Below, piece by piece: positions 28,252 through 40,884 of a stretch of 64,000 nucleotides of DNA. The notes under the pieces are model-generated. The model ran no database searches, was not told the DNA's origin, and worked only from the letters and a program-made list of their open reading frames with translations. The DNA comes from Chrysomallon squamiferum (lineage: Eukaryota; Mollusca; Gastropoda; Neomphalida; Peltospiridae). The position numbers and the translations under genes were made by a program. The stretch's first letter is position 1, and each line of letters opens with the position of its first letter. Where the stretch lies: positions 14,635,456 through 14,699,455 of the forward strand of contig CM022671.1 of assembly GCA_012295275.1 (NCBI GenBank). Direction: 5' to 3'.

Positions 28252-28440
28252 TTTCGCGCGCGAAAATAACGTAATGATAATATTCTGTATGAAAATAGTC
28301 GATTGAATTTTTTGTAATAAAGTACTTACTAATGCTGCAAAATAAGAATATACTGCATCAAGTGAAAATCCATAATGTAATGATGATGGCCATTTTGGAT
28401 GATGCCAAGAACCCAAAACTATTAGCTAAACCACATATAA
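28252..28440 (-). promoter_or_regulatory. Candidate promoter and non-coding first exon on the minus strand
   Basis: A 14-bp palindrome TTTCGCGCGCGAAA at 28252-28265 is a paired E2F-type site and CpG-dense in a CpG-poor setting. On the minus strand a consensus donor GTAAGT lies at 28329-28324, preceded by sequence containing an AAAATGGCCATC (YY1-like) element near 28385-28396. Together these suggest a transcription start around 28400-28450 and a short non-coding exon ending at 28330. The next gene in that orientation is TPST, 9 kb away, so it may be the TPST 5' UTR exon. No transcript evidence is available. Confidence 0.35.
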
Positions 28441-28659
28441 CGGTAAACCTCATCGTCTTACAACTGATATTTTTATAAAAATATATTCATAAATTAGTTA
28501 ATTTAAGATTTTTATTTATGCCTAGTTGGTTCTAATTAATTTCGTTTAATTAGTTCTCAGGTATTTAGTTCGTGCTTGTTTTCTAAAATGTGGGTAACTG
28601 AATGATAGTAAAAATAAAAAATTAAGTAGGTGTGCAATTTCCAAGTACATCAGTGTGGG

Positions 28660-29185
28660 AAACTGCATACTAAAACCTGCTTTCAATATGATCAAATTGG
28701 GAAAACTGCATACCAAGACCTGTCAAACTGTTGTGTATCCCCACCCTCTGTGAATGTCTCATTAAACACAGGGAAACAAACAGGAAACCATTAGTCAGTG
28801 TTGTAGCAGATTTGGGACAGACTGTCATTGGCAGACATACTTTAAAAGACTTCATCTTCTTCCAGTTACCATAAGTTTGAAAAATATTTAAAATCTTTAT
28901 GTGCAGACATATCTGTACTTCATTAAATGTTCAATATAGGTTTGCCAAACAAGACAGGTGGATCTTATACATTTTCAAGTCATCACATTGTAACAGGACC
29001 AAAAGATACTCCACAGTTGGGCCATACACTTCAACAAATCTTTGCAAGCTGTCGCCACTTGACAACCAGCTCACCTCAGTGTGCAAAAGTAATTGTTTCA
29101 AAATTTCATAATTACTTTTCTCTGCAGATGTTGAGTATGCAGTGTCTGACTGTGCTGGTTGGTGCTGTTGGACACAAAATGACAA
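28660..29185 (-). pseudogene. Decayed hAT (Buster/ZBED5-like) transposase fragment
   Basis: On the minus strand 29185-28931 reads LLLHTEVSWLSSGDSLQRF, matching the HTEVRWLSRG landmark of hAT transposases and their domesticated relatives (ZBED5, SCAND3, FAM200). It then continues LSCLANLY before a stop. A second minus-strand fragment at 28855-28670 may be its diverged continuation. Stops and the lack of a zinc-finger N-terminus show it is not functional. Family assignment rests on that single motif. Confidence 0.55.
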
Positions 29186-30526
29186 GCCAGGATACTCAGC
29201 TTAGTGTTGCCATTTTCATTAAGTACTTGAAAATAAAGCTAAGTTAAAATGTTTTAAAATGTTACAAGACTACAGGCATTCATTGACCCCTTGAGAAATT
29301 CCGACGCTATGGCGACACCTGATCTAAATGAATGTTTTTATTAATACAATAATTATACTAATGGATACTTTAGTTAGACCTTACATTTATAAAAAAATTA
29401 TATATGGATGTGGGTGGGTGGGTGTACACACATTCAGATGTATATTTAGACATGCAAACATGCACACATACATGCAAAGTTGGAAATAAGTGTAAATGTT
29501 TAAAATTTCAAAGATTTCTTATTTGTTTGGTGCCTGACATTTTATTTGTATTTTATTGAGTACAGCACAAAAATATTTCTAAATGTGAAAAATCTTTCAC
29601 TTCATTCTTTTATATTCAGTTATTTTAAACATTCTTGTACACCAATGGTCGAGAGCATCAGTTTTTGGATGCACATTTAAAAAGCAAGTTGTTCTACCTA
29701 AATATTAAGAGTTGTCTGGTAAGAATACTTACATAACCTATTTCCTGAACAAATATTTATTTAAACAGAGGTTGTTAGCCTGGGATAGTGGTGGGCTTTG
29801 AATTTGCTAAAGCCACTGGTGAGCATTTAACTCTACATCCATTACAAAATTTCCACCAGTGTTTTGGTTCACAGAATGTAGGATCACAACTCCTTTTTTT
29901 TTTTTTTTTTTTTCTATTTGTATTATTTGTCAAAAATAAATAGATAACTGACAAAAAGAAAGAGTTTATAGTTTTATTTTTAAAACGATCAAATCGTCAA
30001 AAGTAATAATAAACCCTGAAATAATTGATTTCACATAAGTTTTATAATATTTTGCTGTTTCAATATGCAAATACACCTTTTTTTCCCATCATTATTGCCA
30101 GTACATGTTGTTATTCAAATTACAGTACTGATAAAAATAATGATGTTTTTTTGGAGACAGGTGGGTCAGCAGACTTCTCACTTTTATTATTTGTTTTGTC
30201 CACCACAAAAATATTGAAATTGCAGAGAAAACTGATATTGTCAGATACTGGAATCAAACATACTTGTTTTAAATAATATTAAAATAAAGAAATAAAAGTT
30301 ACAAGTTATTTGTTGAACCAATGGTGTATGATCCATATTCTATTACATGTAGTAACTATAGTATTTTTGATACATACTAACACCCCCAATTTATATACTA
30401 AAGTAAATTGTTTTTTTGAAAAAAAAAAAAAAAATATGTGGAACACCTTTCTTTTTAATGATAATAATCCAAACATATATTGGTTATTGTGAAGGTTTAC
30501 AACAGTGACATCTATTTATAACACTG
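29186..30526. other. Intergenic, no gene seen
   Basis: AT-rich with a T run at about 29895-29913 and an A run at 30419-30434. The right end is likely the 3' UTR of CCDC86 on the minus strand. Short open frames here show no family features. Confidence 0.6.
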
Positions 30527-32658
30527 CTATCTCTTTTCTATGTTCCTTAATTGTTTTTTCTTCATTCTTCTCAACTTGGCAGTGTTTTTAATCTGCAAAT
30601 ACAAATTTAATAAATATAATTATTATCAGTGTTCGAATAAATAAAATTTACAAGTTATTAAAATGGATGTTCTTTATATCTATTTGTTTTAAGCTTATCA
30701 AAAAAAAATTATGTTATTCAAAGAGTAAGATCATTGTGTGGTTTATCTTATTATTTCCTGCAACAATAGATACATTTCATGTTCAAAAATAAATGTATTT
30801 TATATTAATTTGTATTAAGCTTATCTTAAAAACTTCTTTCATACAAAGAGTTAAGTTATTCATTTTTTTCTTTATCTGTGTTGTTATCTACATTCTTACA
30901 TATGAGATTTAAATGTCAGAGTCACTTATTTAGTAAGAGTAGCTATGTTTCATAATTAATACTCACAACTTGAACAGTTTCACTCTTTCGTTCATTTGCC
31001 TCCCTCCTCTTTTTATGTTCTTCAGCACGTTTTCGTTTGTCCTAAAATAACAGATTTTAAAAATAAAAAATTTAAAAGTTATATATTCACTTACATTCAC
31101 TTAGTAATAATAACTAAATCTGAAATGCTCTAATTATTATAATTTTGCTACAATGACTGTTGATGGAAATTTTTATAGCATTTAAAAAATTATATTTATT
31201 ATTAAATAAACATGGACAATTTTATTATATTAAACCTATTTACTTAGTAATAATAAATAACATTATTATAGGCTGACTTGGTTTATTATCAAAACTGCAG
31301 AGGTTCATTATCCCAGCTAAGGGGTGTAAATGATTTAATGTCTGTTGGCAATAGTTTGATTTGTTTGTTTAGTGGTTAATTTATTAATTTAATTTTTTTT
31401 TTAATTTTTTTTTTTGTATGGTTTTATTTTTTTTATTTTCCAAAAGGCAATAATATAACATATTAATTGCCAGTCTGTTGCATTTTTATAAAATATTTAC
31501 CTGATCAGTAAATTTGTAATCAAATAATATTAATCACTGAGGTAGCAGAATAAGTCATTACAACCACAAAATCTTGTCATAAGATGACCTATTACAAGTG
31601 TGTAGCTTTTTTGTGTTTCCTCTTATAAAATAAAACTTAATAATACATTTTTTTAAAATGAGAAAGTTTGTGTGTTACTATTAAAATTTTACTAATCTTT
31701 TTACAATGTAATTACCTCCAACAACTGTTTCCGTTGATCTTTCAAACGTTTTTCATATTCTTTCACAGATTTCATTTCATTTTTTTTCTGCATTTTCTGG
31801 CTCCAAGAAGTAGTCAAGCATTTGTCTTTTTTTATTGCAGAAAACCTGTAATATATATATGCATATCTATGTTATAATCTTGTCAGTGTTTTCAGTTTAT
31901 AGTTTTACAGTTTTTGAAGATCTGTTTGCCTGGTCAGGGGCATATTATGCTTTAAGTAAGGACCAGTTCCACGTCGTAACAATACAGCCATAATTATTTA
32001 ACAAACTGTTGCAAAGTAATTCATTTAGAATCTGGTTTTAATATTTATGTAAAACTACTAAAACTTGAAAGCAATATAAATAGAATTATAATTAGGCCTA
32101 CTTATTGGGTTTTTTCATTTGCTTTCAAAAAATCCTAATAATAATAGTAATAGTTCTTCTCTTAAAACAATTTTGAACAGAAGCAATTAATTATTAAAAC
32201 ATTAAACTTTGAAAGAGTATTATTTATAAATAATAATCATTAATGGCTGCATATTTATAATAAGAATGATTTATTATTAATATTTGATTTTTTATTGCCT
32301 TATAAATGGTAATCACACAGTAAATCACTAAAAAGTCTAAATCATTAAATGTATTATAAATTTAATTACAATATTTAAAATACATTTATATACTATTAGT
32401 ATTACTATTAATAATAATAATGTTTTATTAAGTTAACTTATGGCTTTCATAAATTGATAGTGATTTATAAATATAATAATTAATATAAATATGATATAAA
32501 TTATAAATTATATAAATAATACTAAATATAGATATAATAATATACCTTGTCGAACGAACAGTTTTCCATACTCTTCCCGATTTGGGTTTGCCTCGAACTG
32601 TTTTAATATTCTCTGTTTCTGCTTTTTTATCATTATTTATTTTCATAATTGTTGACAA
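30527..32658 (-). CDS. CCDC86: Cgr1-family nucleolar protein, CCDC86-like
   Basis: Cgr1/CCDC86 proteins act in the nucleolus in pre-rRNA processing for the large ribosomal subunit. Four exons, 32658-32546, 31845-31716, 31041-30967 and 30592-30527, join in phases 2, 0 and 0 to give 127 residues. Landmarks in order: GKPKSGRVWKTVRSTRFS (about 23-40), the KDKCLTTSWSQKM motif, a highly charged coiled-coil helix rich in K, R and E (about 58-100), then ETVQVIKNTAKLRRMKKKQL and the end RNIEKR. This is nearly just the Cgr1 domain, near yeast Cgr1 size and much shorter than the vertebrate proteins, which carry a long N-terminal extension. It shares a divergent promoter with RSRC2. Confidence 0.92.
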
Positions 32659-33206
32659 AATATAAACACGTGTGTTCTCGGTCTTCTTGTTTATTCCGAA
32701 GTTTGTGTTTGATATTATTTTTAAATTCCTCCTTTTGGAGCCTTTACTTACGACACTAACGCTTTATAAAGAAGGTTATAAAAGTAATAAATACATTGTT
32801 GTTATTATTTTAAGAGCAAATATTATACTATCATACAAACATATCTAAAAATTGTTTAGTAATCATGTATCACAATTATTACGAAATTTGTTTTATAAAA
32901 TGAAGAGCTAGATTAGTACGAATAGTCAATATTCAATGCCAGTTCAGAGTTCTGATTATACTATTTATAGCCAACAGGCAATACGAATATCTATTTTTAT
33001 GGTTTACAGCTCATTAAGAATTGATTAAATTAGTGTCAAAAATTATATGTTAGGTTAAAACGATATCAATATTTATTTTCTTACAATAATCAGGGTTTTA
33101 TGAAATACGTTTTATCATAAAAGTTTCAGTTCTTTTAATACAGCATATTTTGTAATAACGAAGTCTACAACATCCGGGTATTTATGTCTGTCGCCATTTT
33201 GTGGAA
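32659..33206. promoter_or_regulatory. Divergent promoter between CCDC86 and RSRC2
   Basis: Only 548 bp separate the two start codons, which point away from each other. An E-box CACGTG lies at 32667-32672, 9 bp before the CCDC86 start codon. A YY1-like element, GTCGCCATTTTG, lies at about 33190-33201 just before the RSRC2 start. No TATA box stands out. A shared bidirectional promoter is inferred from geometry and motifs. Confidence 0.6.
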
Positions 33207-33601
33207 ATGGATTTGCTTGCAGGTTATTCAGATGATGCAGATAGTAATATGTCAAACCTAGATAAATTTCAACAGGTCAGCTGACAAATATATGTATATG
33301 TGTTTGTATATGAATATGAATATGTATATGTGTAATGATAATAATTTACTGATGTAGTAATACTTGAACAGTTACCTGGCAATAGTAATCAAAAATCATT
33401 CAATGATCTTGCGTTTTAGATCTGTGCTAACAAAGTAACATCTGTGTCAGCAAAGGTTTTATGCCAAACTTTTGTGTGTCCGTCACAAAGTAGTCTGCCA
33501 TTATTACCAAGCATTTTATATAAAACAAGCAGTAATTAGAGGTGGTTCTTAAGTAGGATGTTCTATTGTAATTATCATTGTTCGTGATCCATGGATTTAC
33601 T

Positions 33602-33686
<85 letters not shown>

Positions 33687-36600
33687 AAGAATATTTATAG
33701 GCATTAATCAGATATTTAAATCATGATTTATTTCATCATTGCAGGTTACTTCAAAATTTGAAATGAGTCCTGTTACTGACAATTCAAATAATCTTGAAGC
33801 TGAATGGGAATCCTTTGAAAAAATGATTGGTGGAGAGCAAAGTAAAGTGGTGTCTGCTGTTCCACCAGTTGGAGTGGCACCACCTGCTTTGCAACCTGTT
33901 GTAGAAGACGTACCAATGGATATGGATAGTGGTGAAGATGATACAATGCCTATTCTTATGAAAATGACAGGGTCTCCTGGCAAGACCACAAATCATTCTT
34001 CCAGAAATTCTTTGTGTTCATCTGAATCAAGAGCTTCATCAGTTGAATCAGGTTCTGTTTTAAAAGAGTTCACCATTTTATGTGTATTACATTTTACAAA
34101 ACGTTGTTCTGGTCCAAATGTGACAGACATAGCTTTTTCCCTTATTAATATTATCCTTTAAATCGTCGCAGTAGAAATGCAAAAAGCTTTATAATTGGAT
34201 TAAATTTAATTAGTATATATATTTTCATTCATTTTGAATTTAATATGTTTTTATAATTTTTATGTTCAATTAAATCATATAAAATAGTTTTTATTGTTTC
34301 TAATATGTATTTTCTATATGTTTTTGTGCTTGTTTTACTTAACATTATCAAGTTATATTTATAAGTAGTTACTTTTTTAGTATGTTTTGTCTTTGGACCC
34401 ATTCCTTTTATTGGAGATGGTTTTGTTAGGGGAGGGTGGGAAAATAGAATCAGACTTCATTACACTGTTTTAATCGAAGAACTTTTTCCTTAAGCAAAAA
34501 GTAAGGTATACAAAATATATTAATTATTGTATTTTATGAGTATAGAAATAATAAATGAAAAAATACTCTTTTCACTATAAAAAACAAAACCAAGAATTAT
34601 ATCTTTAATAATGTTTTGTCTGTACCATCTGTAAAAACAAATTGTTTGCATTGCTTTATCAATGTAGAGAATTTTTTTCTTCTTCTTTTGTTGAGAATTT
34701 TTGCCTGACTTTATGTTTTCTTTTCTTCTTTATTAGATAAAAGAACAAGTTTGGATGAAGTGCCTGGTGTACATGATCAAGTACTGGAACAGCTGACAAA
34801 AAATGGAAATCCTTTAAAGGTAACAGGCAGAAACAAAAGGGAATATCTGGTTTATGTTGAACATATTCTTAGTGCTGTTGTTGGCAAACACTGTGTCATG
34901 GAAACAATTTCAGAATAATAGGCTAGAGATAAATAATTATTTGTCACATTTTTCCATAATCATCCTCAAGAAAAAACTTTAAAACAAAAAGTAGACTAAA
35001 GAAGTAAAATAGTGGTTTTGTCCAGAATGAAACAGCATATATACATGCTTGACCTGAAGGAAAATTACAGCTATTTAATAAGATGAGGTTGAAACAGATT
35101 ATTTGGGAGATGTATAATAGTGTCAAAAATCTGAAAACATTGATTACCCTAAAATTTTATTAATTCCTTGGCTTTCCATGACACAGTTTCCCCCTCCCCA
35201 AGTTAATTATGTGTGGAATAGTTCAGTTCATGAATACTCTGAAGTTAATGCTAACATTGAAACCTGAAACAATATATAATTACAGTAATAATAAAAAGGT
35301 CAGCTTACAAATAAATAGATTATATATCATTGGAGCTTTGGCTCATTGAGTCAAAATATTTGTGCTATTCAGCAATTCTAACCAACTACTTGCCATATCA
35401 TATAGGTACGCTGAGCATCTTATGACCTGGCCGTTATAGCACAGCAGGTGACAACGGATTTGTTGTCACTTCAGTAAGTCAAGCATCAGGTGAGTAGTTC
35501 GAGAGAGGTACTAGTAGTTGGGAAGTGTTTTTGCAAGCGTATCCCTTGTTCACGTGTATCGGTTGGTTGTCTGGATAAAAACAAGGAGAAATAGATCCAG
35601 CAGTTGATGTTTTTTGTGTCAGTTGGTTAGGCATATATCCGTGCATCTTATATCTCTTTGTTGATTTGGTTTAGTTGTGTTCAGTCATTTCATAAATGCA
35701 TAAATATACAAAATGTTGAATACATCATGCTTATAACACTGTTCTTTAGCAAGAATGTTTATCAGTGGTCCAGTTATTTGGCCATTCAAGACCTTATATT
35801 TTTATTTATTTTTAACACATCATTTTGTTCTGGTGTGCAATCCTTTTGTTATTTCAGTTAAAAAGAAATGTTCCAGAATATTTGTTTCAGAATTATATTT
35901 TGAAGTGAACTGTTATATATTTTAGATACTGTTCAGTTAAGAATTTCTGGTCAGTTTTATATATCCCTAACATATGAATATGTGCTAAATGAAGGAATGG
36001 GGAACCGGGATGATTTATAATTGTTAACATTATTAATGATAATTTAAAAACACTTTTATACAACAAACAAATGTGCTTTGCTGTAATATTTTTATGAAAT
36101 AAGGAATTCTGTTTTGTAACTTTAAATTATAATTAAAATAAAAACTATTAAGTTGTAGTTGTTAACTATGCTGTTGCTGACAGCCACAAGGAGAAATGTT
36201 GTGAATGTTGTGAAGAGCCACACTCATCTGTAAGCTATTCAACATAGTAATAGTCTTATTATATTATTTTTTGAGAACATAATTTTCCCAGCAGTAGTAA
36301 AATGTTCAATTTCTCATGTTTGCAGAATAAATGACTTTAGATAAATTTTCAAAAGGTGGAAAATGACATCCAAGAAATTTTATCACAAAATGAAATTGGA
36401 AAGTAAATTAATAATTCTAAATGGATAAAATATGTTAAACTTAATTATTTGATTCTATTCCTTTTAATTCCTTTAAAAAAAATTAATATAAAACCCCCCG
36501 GGCTAAAACAACATCAACATTTCCAAATTCATATACCTTTGAACAGTATACCACAGTTGAACTGATATACTGCATTTGATATATATGGTTTGATAAATGT

Positions 36601-39539
36601 AATAAACTGAAATAACTGCACACACATTTTCTGCGATGGCAAACTTTCAGTTATTTTATCTTCTGCTGTGCTAGAGTTTGTCTTGAAATACTAGAAAATC
36701 TGCTTTTGATTATAAAAATCTATTCTGTTTTTTTGAAAAACCCTGTTGTATTATTTTATAGATATGGATGATTTTTAAAACATTTCACAGTGTAATGTTA
36801 ATGTATATAGAATGCTGCTAGAAGGATATTTAATTTAATTCCTTTTTTTTTCAGGATGAACTCCCTACAAAGTTTTTATCAACATCAAGATCAAGGTCAA
36901 GGTCAGCCTCCATAGAGCAAAATAGCAAATCAGGGTCAAAGTCACGTTCTAATTCTCTGTCATCAGAAAATTCTAATTCAAGATCTCCATCACCAAAAGG
37001 ACACAGATCACGATCAAGGTCACAGTCACGAGACAGGAAACGACGAGGTTCAGAGGTGATAATTTATTAATATGAACAGTTTCTTTTTCAATCTTCTGAC
37101 TGCTGTAATACAGTTCAGTAACTTAAAATCCTAAAGTGATAACTCTAAGGAAATATTCCTACATTTTTTTAATTTTTTTTTTTAAGTGTGTTTTTAGTTA
37201 TCTTCAGTCAAACTTGGCAACAGTTATATACAAGTAACACCTTTGGCTGTGAGGTTGGTCTTAAGTTAATGCAGGGATCAGGGGGTTTTAATGTTACATT
37301 TATACCTTATGACTCGTTAAATAGTTTTCCATCCATGAAGTTTTATATATGTGTAAAGTTTTTGTTTTTTTTAAAGAAAAGACACCGTCGTAGTAGAAGC
37401 AGATCCTATAACAAAAAACGACATTCATCCAGAGAAAGGAGACATCACAAAGACAGACATAGGAGAAGAAGCCATAGCAAAGACAGGAAGTACAGCAGAA
37501 GTAAAGGGCATAAGAGGAGTCGAAGTAGAGATAGAAAAAGAAGCCGGTCAAGAGAAAGAAAACGAAGCAGAAGCAAAAGTCACGATAAGCAAACTGGTTC
37601 AGGCAGAGGTAAGGAAAGAAGACGAAGCAGAGACAGAAAACATAGTCGAAGTAGAAGTAGAGAGAGGCGAAGAAGCAGAAGTAGAGAGAGAAGATACAGA
37701 TCAAGGCGATACAGTCGAAGTAGAAGCAGAGATCGTAGCAGAAGTCTCAGTTACGAAAAAGAAAGTCCTCGAGTGACAAGAGCTCATGTTCCTGCAAAGA
37801 ATAAACCCGTTAACTTTAAAGAGAAGATGAGACAGCAGCTATTTAATGCCAGCAAACTGCTTGCAGAGCAAGGAACATCTGCAGATGGTGAAGAAAGAGG
37901 TAATTTTCTGTAAACACTTTAATAGAATAAGTATGCATATTTTTACCACTAATACAACAACTATTACTATACCCTATAAATGTAATTTCTTTTGATATGT
38001 ATAGTTACTAAATATGTTCTAAATTTTAAATAAAATAAAATTATTATTACATTTAATGATCTTTTACCATTAGATTTCCTTCTTTTTGTAGAAAGTCAGA
38101 AAGATAAAATAGCAAAACTGGATGCCAGTGCTATATATAAGAATATGTCTGGTGTAACACCTCAGATGGCGTTACTTCAAACAATGGCTGCCATGCATCA
38201 AAAGGTTTGTCTGCTATCTATCTGTGTGTATGTGTGTGTGTGTGTGGAATTTATGAATAAAGAGAAAGTGGTTCTGAAATAATTTCCTTGAATTTGTATA
38301 ATGATGATACACAATGGAACAAAAAATCATTTAAGTAATGCCTCGCTCACTGTGTATGCCCATGTATTATTTAACTTAATGAGGATTGTGAAGATGTTGA
38401 TGCATATCTCTGAAAAATTGATACTTTACTTGATCCCATGTTTGTGTGGTTTTAGTAAGTATTAATTCCAGTAAGTACTAATTAGCCATATACTATATTA
38501 CATATTGGTGTAAACCTTTAATTTCTTTGTTAACAGGCACAAGAAATAACAGGTGTGGCTGTACCCAAGTATTACAATCCAGCTGCTGTGAATCCTCTCA
38601 AATATGCTGAACAGGTTCAGAAAAGGAAATTACTTTGGTCGAAAAACAAAGAAAAGAAACAGGTAACTTAATTAGTCTAGATGTGTGGTTCTATTTTGTG
38701 TTATATTTGACTATTAGAAGAAAATTGTAAATATGAAGTTGCCTACCAAAATAAATAGGTATCACTTAGCATTAAAAGATAAACTAAAAAGATCGATCAA
38801 ATGATTTTGAGATTTAAATTCAACATAGAACTGCCATAGTTGTTCACTATCAGTTTTTAACTTCAATATTAAGAAATTATAAATGACCAAAAATTATTAT
38901 TTTTTTCGATTCAGAATTGCAACAAGTATTTAAAAAACAAGAACTTTTTATTCCATTATAACATGCTCACAAATTCAACAGAGATAAAAAAAAATTATTC
39001 TACAATTGCTTTTATGATATGGTATAAATTTATAGCTTTTTTTTTAAAAAAATTTTGTTTTTTTAAATTTTAAAAATAATTTACAACATTATACTTAAAA
39101 TGACAAATTTATTTCAGTAAGCAGGAAATCTATTTTTATTCTTCACTGCTATTTTAAATATATAAAACATTACATATGTTACATTATGAATGAGATACAT
39201 GTTACATTATGAATGAGATACATGTTACATTATAAATGAGATATGCTACTTTTTTTTTTCCACCAGGAAACTGAAAATGCTGGTCAGTGGCAGGCTACTG
39301 CCTTCATCTCTGATAATGATGGAAAAATGAATGCCAAATTCCGAAAGTTGATGGGAATGAAGAATGATAATGAACCTGCAGTAGACGAGGGAAAGGTTAA
39401 GGAATTAGAGGAAATAAAAAAGAAACAAGAGGAACTGTTTTATCACTTGGACAAGGAATATGAATTTGCTAGGATGACAACTCATACTCAGAGAGGTGTG
39501 GGTTTGGGCTTCGGTTCACAGGCTTTTACACACCAGTGA
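33207..39539 (+). CDS. RSRC2: Arginine/serine-rich coiled-coil protein 2
   Basis: An SR-like nuclear protein, probably linked to pre-mRNA processing. Eight exons: 33207-33275, 33745-34051, 34737-34819, 36855-37055, 37377-37899, 38092-38204, 38537-38662 and 39267-39539. All phases agree and give 564 residues. The N-terminus is MDLLAGYSDDADSNMSNLDK, followed by an acidic and Ser-rich segment. Exons 4-5 hold a long RS domain with many RSRSR repeats, then a conserved stretch (PVNFKEKMRQQL). Exon 7 has VAVPKYYNPAAVNPLKYAEQ. The last exon is the SMAP-type C-terminal domain, with NAKFRKLMGMK and THTQRGVGLGFG near the end. The start is the first ATG after the divergent promoter. The RS repeat is encoded by irregular AGA/AGC codons, not a simple microsatellite, which argues it is under selection. 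Confidence 0.95.
33606..33688. repeat. (AAT)n microsatellite in RSRC2 intron 1
   Basis: About 70 bp of uninterrupted TAA repeats turn into the complementary ATT phase at 33672-33686, so the end can form a small hairpin. Confidence 0.95.
34820..36854 (+). other. RSRC2 intron 3, 2.0 kb, with a SINE-like insertion
   Basis: Largest RSRC2 intron. Apart from the tRNA-like sequence at 35426-35600 it contains only AT-rich DNA. The short open frame at 35658-35861 has no supporting features. Confidence 0.8.
35426..35600 (+). mobile_element. tRNA-derived SINE-like sequence (degenerate)
   Basis: TAGCACAGCAGG at 35437-35448 fits the Pol III A box exactly (TRGCNNAGYNGG). AGTTCGAGAGA at 35496-35506 resembles a B box with changes at the 3' end. 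The 48-bp spacing is normal for tRNA genes. There is no anticodon-arm or acceptor-stem pairing that I can see, so it is not a working tRNA. Its position in an intron and unrelated tail fit a SINE. No target duplication was found. Confidence 0.5.
39178..39246. repeat. 23-bp minisatellite, three copies
   Basis: GTTACATTATGAATGAGATA units start at 39178, 39201 and 39224. The array ends just before the pyrimidine tract of the last RSRC2 exon, so the branch-point region is repeated. Confidence 0.9.
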
Positions 39540-40884
39540 CAGAATGAAATAAATTATTTAAAAAATAAAGAAAATGATAATTCATGTTCCTTGAGAAAAA
39601 AGTTCACATCTTATTAATTAGGATCGAGTTAGTTTTTTTTGTTTATAATTTGAATGTTAACAGATTTTCAAATTCAACTTCAGAAGTGTGTACTGTGTGT
39701 TACATTCATAAACTTCTTCAAAGAGGAAAACCTCTACTAAAATTCTCAAATTCAAGTTAACAACAATAACATAAACACAACAGCATGGTTTGCTTTACAT
39801 TTGATTATTTTTTTGTATTATACAACATGAGGCACAAAAAGAGATGACCTATTTTCCAAGGTTAGTTCCCAGTATGTGTATAATTGTTTATTTTTTTCAA
39901 GTTTTAATGATGGGTAATTTTACTAGTAAATTTATTTTACTCATTTGCCATTAAATGACTTCAACCAGATATTTGTGATAAAAAGTTGTAAACTGGAAAG
40001 TGCTTTGTAAATTGTAGAATGTTGTATATAGCTACGCATACATTTTTTGCTTGTTTCAATTCCCTGTAATTGGTACCAGACAGCTAAATATCTAAATGGC
40101 ATTTCCTTCTTTATTTCAAAAAAAATAGATTGTGAAAAGTAATTTCTTCTTGTGGTTTGTTTCAGGTCATCATTTTATTTTTTTGGTTCATTTTAAAAAT
40201 GATACCTGTATAAATCTAAACGTGGAATTAAAAGAAAAAAATGTTTCTTTTTCTTTTTGATGAACATACTGCATCTGTTGACTGGCCTAATTGCAGGGCT
40301 TTAACTAAGTATGAATGTTGATGTGTACATGTATAGATTTCATAAATTCTTTTCTTCAATTGTTTCAGTATGTATGTACTGTTTTCAAAAATAAAAATTA
40401 AAGAAATTGATCAAAAATTCTTTTCTGTTGCACATCTAGGTTAAGAATTATCAAAACCATTTATTCTGACCTGTATGGGATAACGGAGAATGACAATTTT
40501 CTGAGATGACAGAATGCTAGTAGAAAAAACTAACTTTACCAACATTTCCACCAGTGATCCATGTACATGCACGTACAGTTTTAAGATTATAGAAAAACAC
40601 AAAAGAACTTATTTTTCAATATATTATTTATGAATAAAAACAAAAACCATTCTTATTTGTCTTAAGCAAATTCATACACATTCTTTCTACATTCATAAAG
40701 AAATGCTAAAATAAATACGCTATTTTTTCTTTAATCCAGAACTTCAAGGAACAAAGCTAAGTTCATTAAATGTGTCGTATGCACGTAGTTCTTAACCCCT
40801 TTAAACGAAAAAAAAAAAATTGATTTCAAGACAGAAAACATTTTAAAAAAAGGAGTATTTTACTGCAATAAATAAATTTTTCCA
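39540..40884. other. Tail-to-tail 3' region of RSRC2 and deltex
   Basis: The stop codons of the converging genes are 1.35 kb apart. Candidate AATAAA signals on the plus strand are near 39549 and 40391. The rest is AT-rich and non-coding, and must contain both 3' UTRs, which may approach or overlap. Confidence 0.65.

Larger units (their letters stand above)
19235..28323. other. About 9 kb without coding sequence, probably TPST 5' intron or intergenic
   Basis: No exon could be supported on either strand. It holds local tandem repeats (20690-20935, 21246-21416), a less AT-rich island at 22960-23330, AT runs (23818-23832, 26938-26966), a GATGAT-type tract near 26375-26400 and a GT run at 27360-27395. 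A minus-strand first-exon candidate at about 28330-28440 raises the possibility that most of this stretch is the first intron of TPST. Confidence 0.5.

Noticed and set aside
28927-29247. 106-codon plus-strand frame
   Set aside because: Opposite the hAT transposase relic; the minus strand carries the family motif.
37300-37704. Long minus-strand open frame opposite the RS-domain exon
   Set aside because: Antisense shadow of the Arg/Ser codons of RSRC2; no start context or partner exons.
38300-38420. ATGATGA and CTGA boxes in an RSRC2 intron, like a C/D snoRNA
   Set aside because: No terminal stem, spacing of about 110 bases, and no clear C'/D' boxes; chance in AT-rich DNA.
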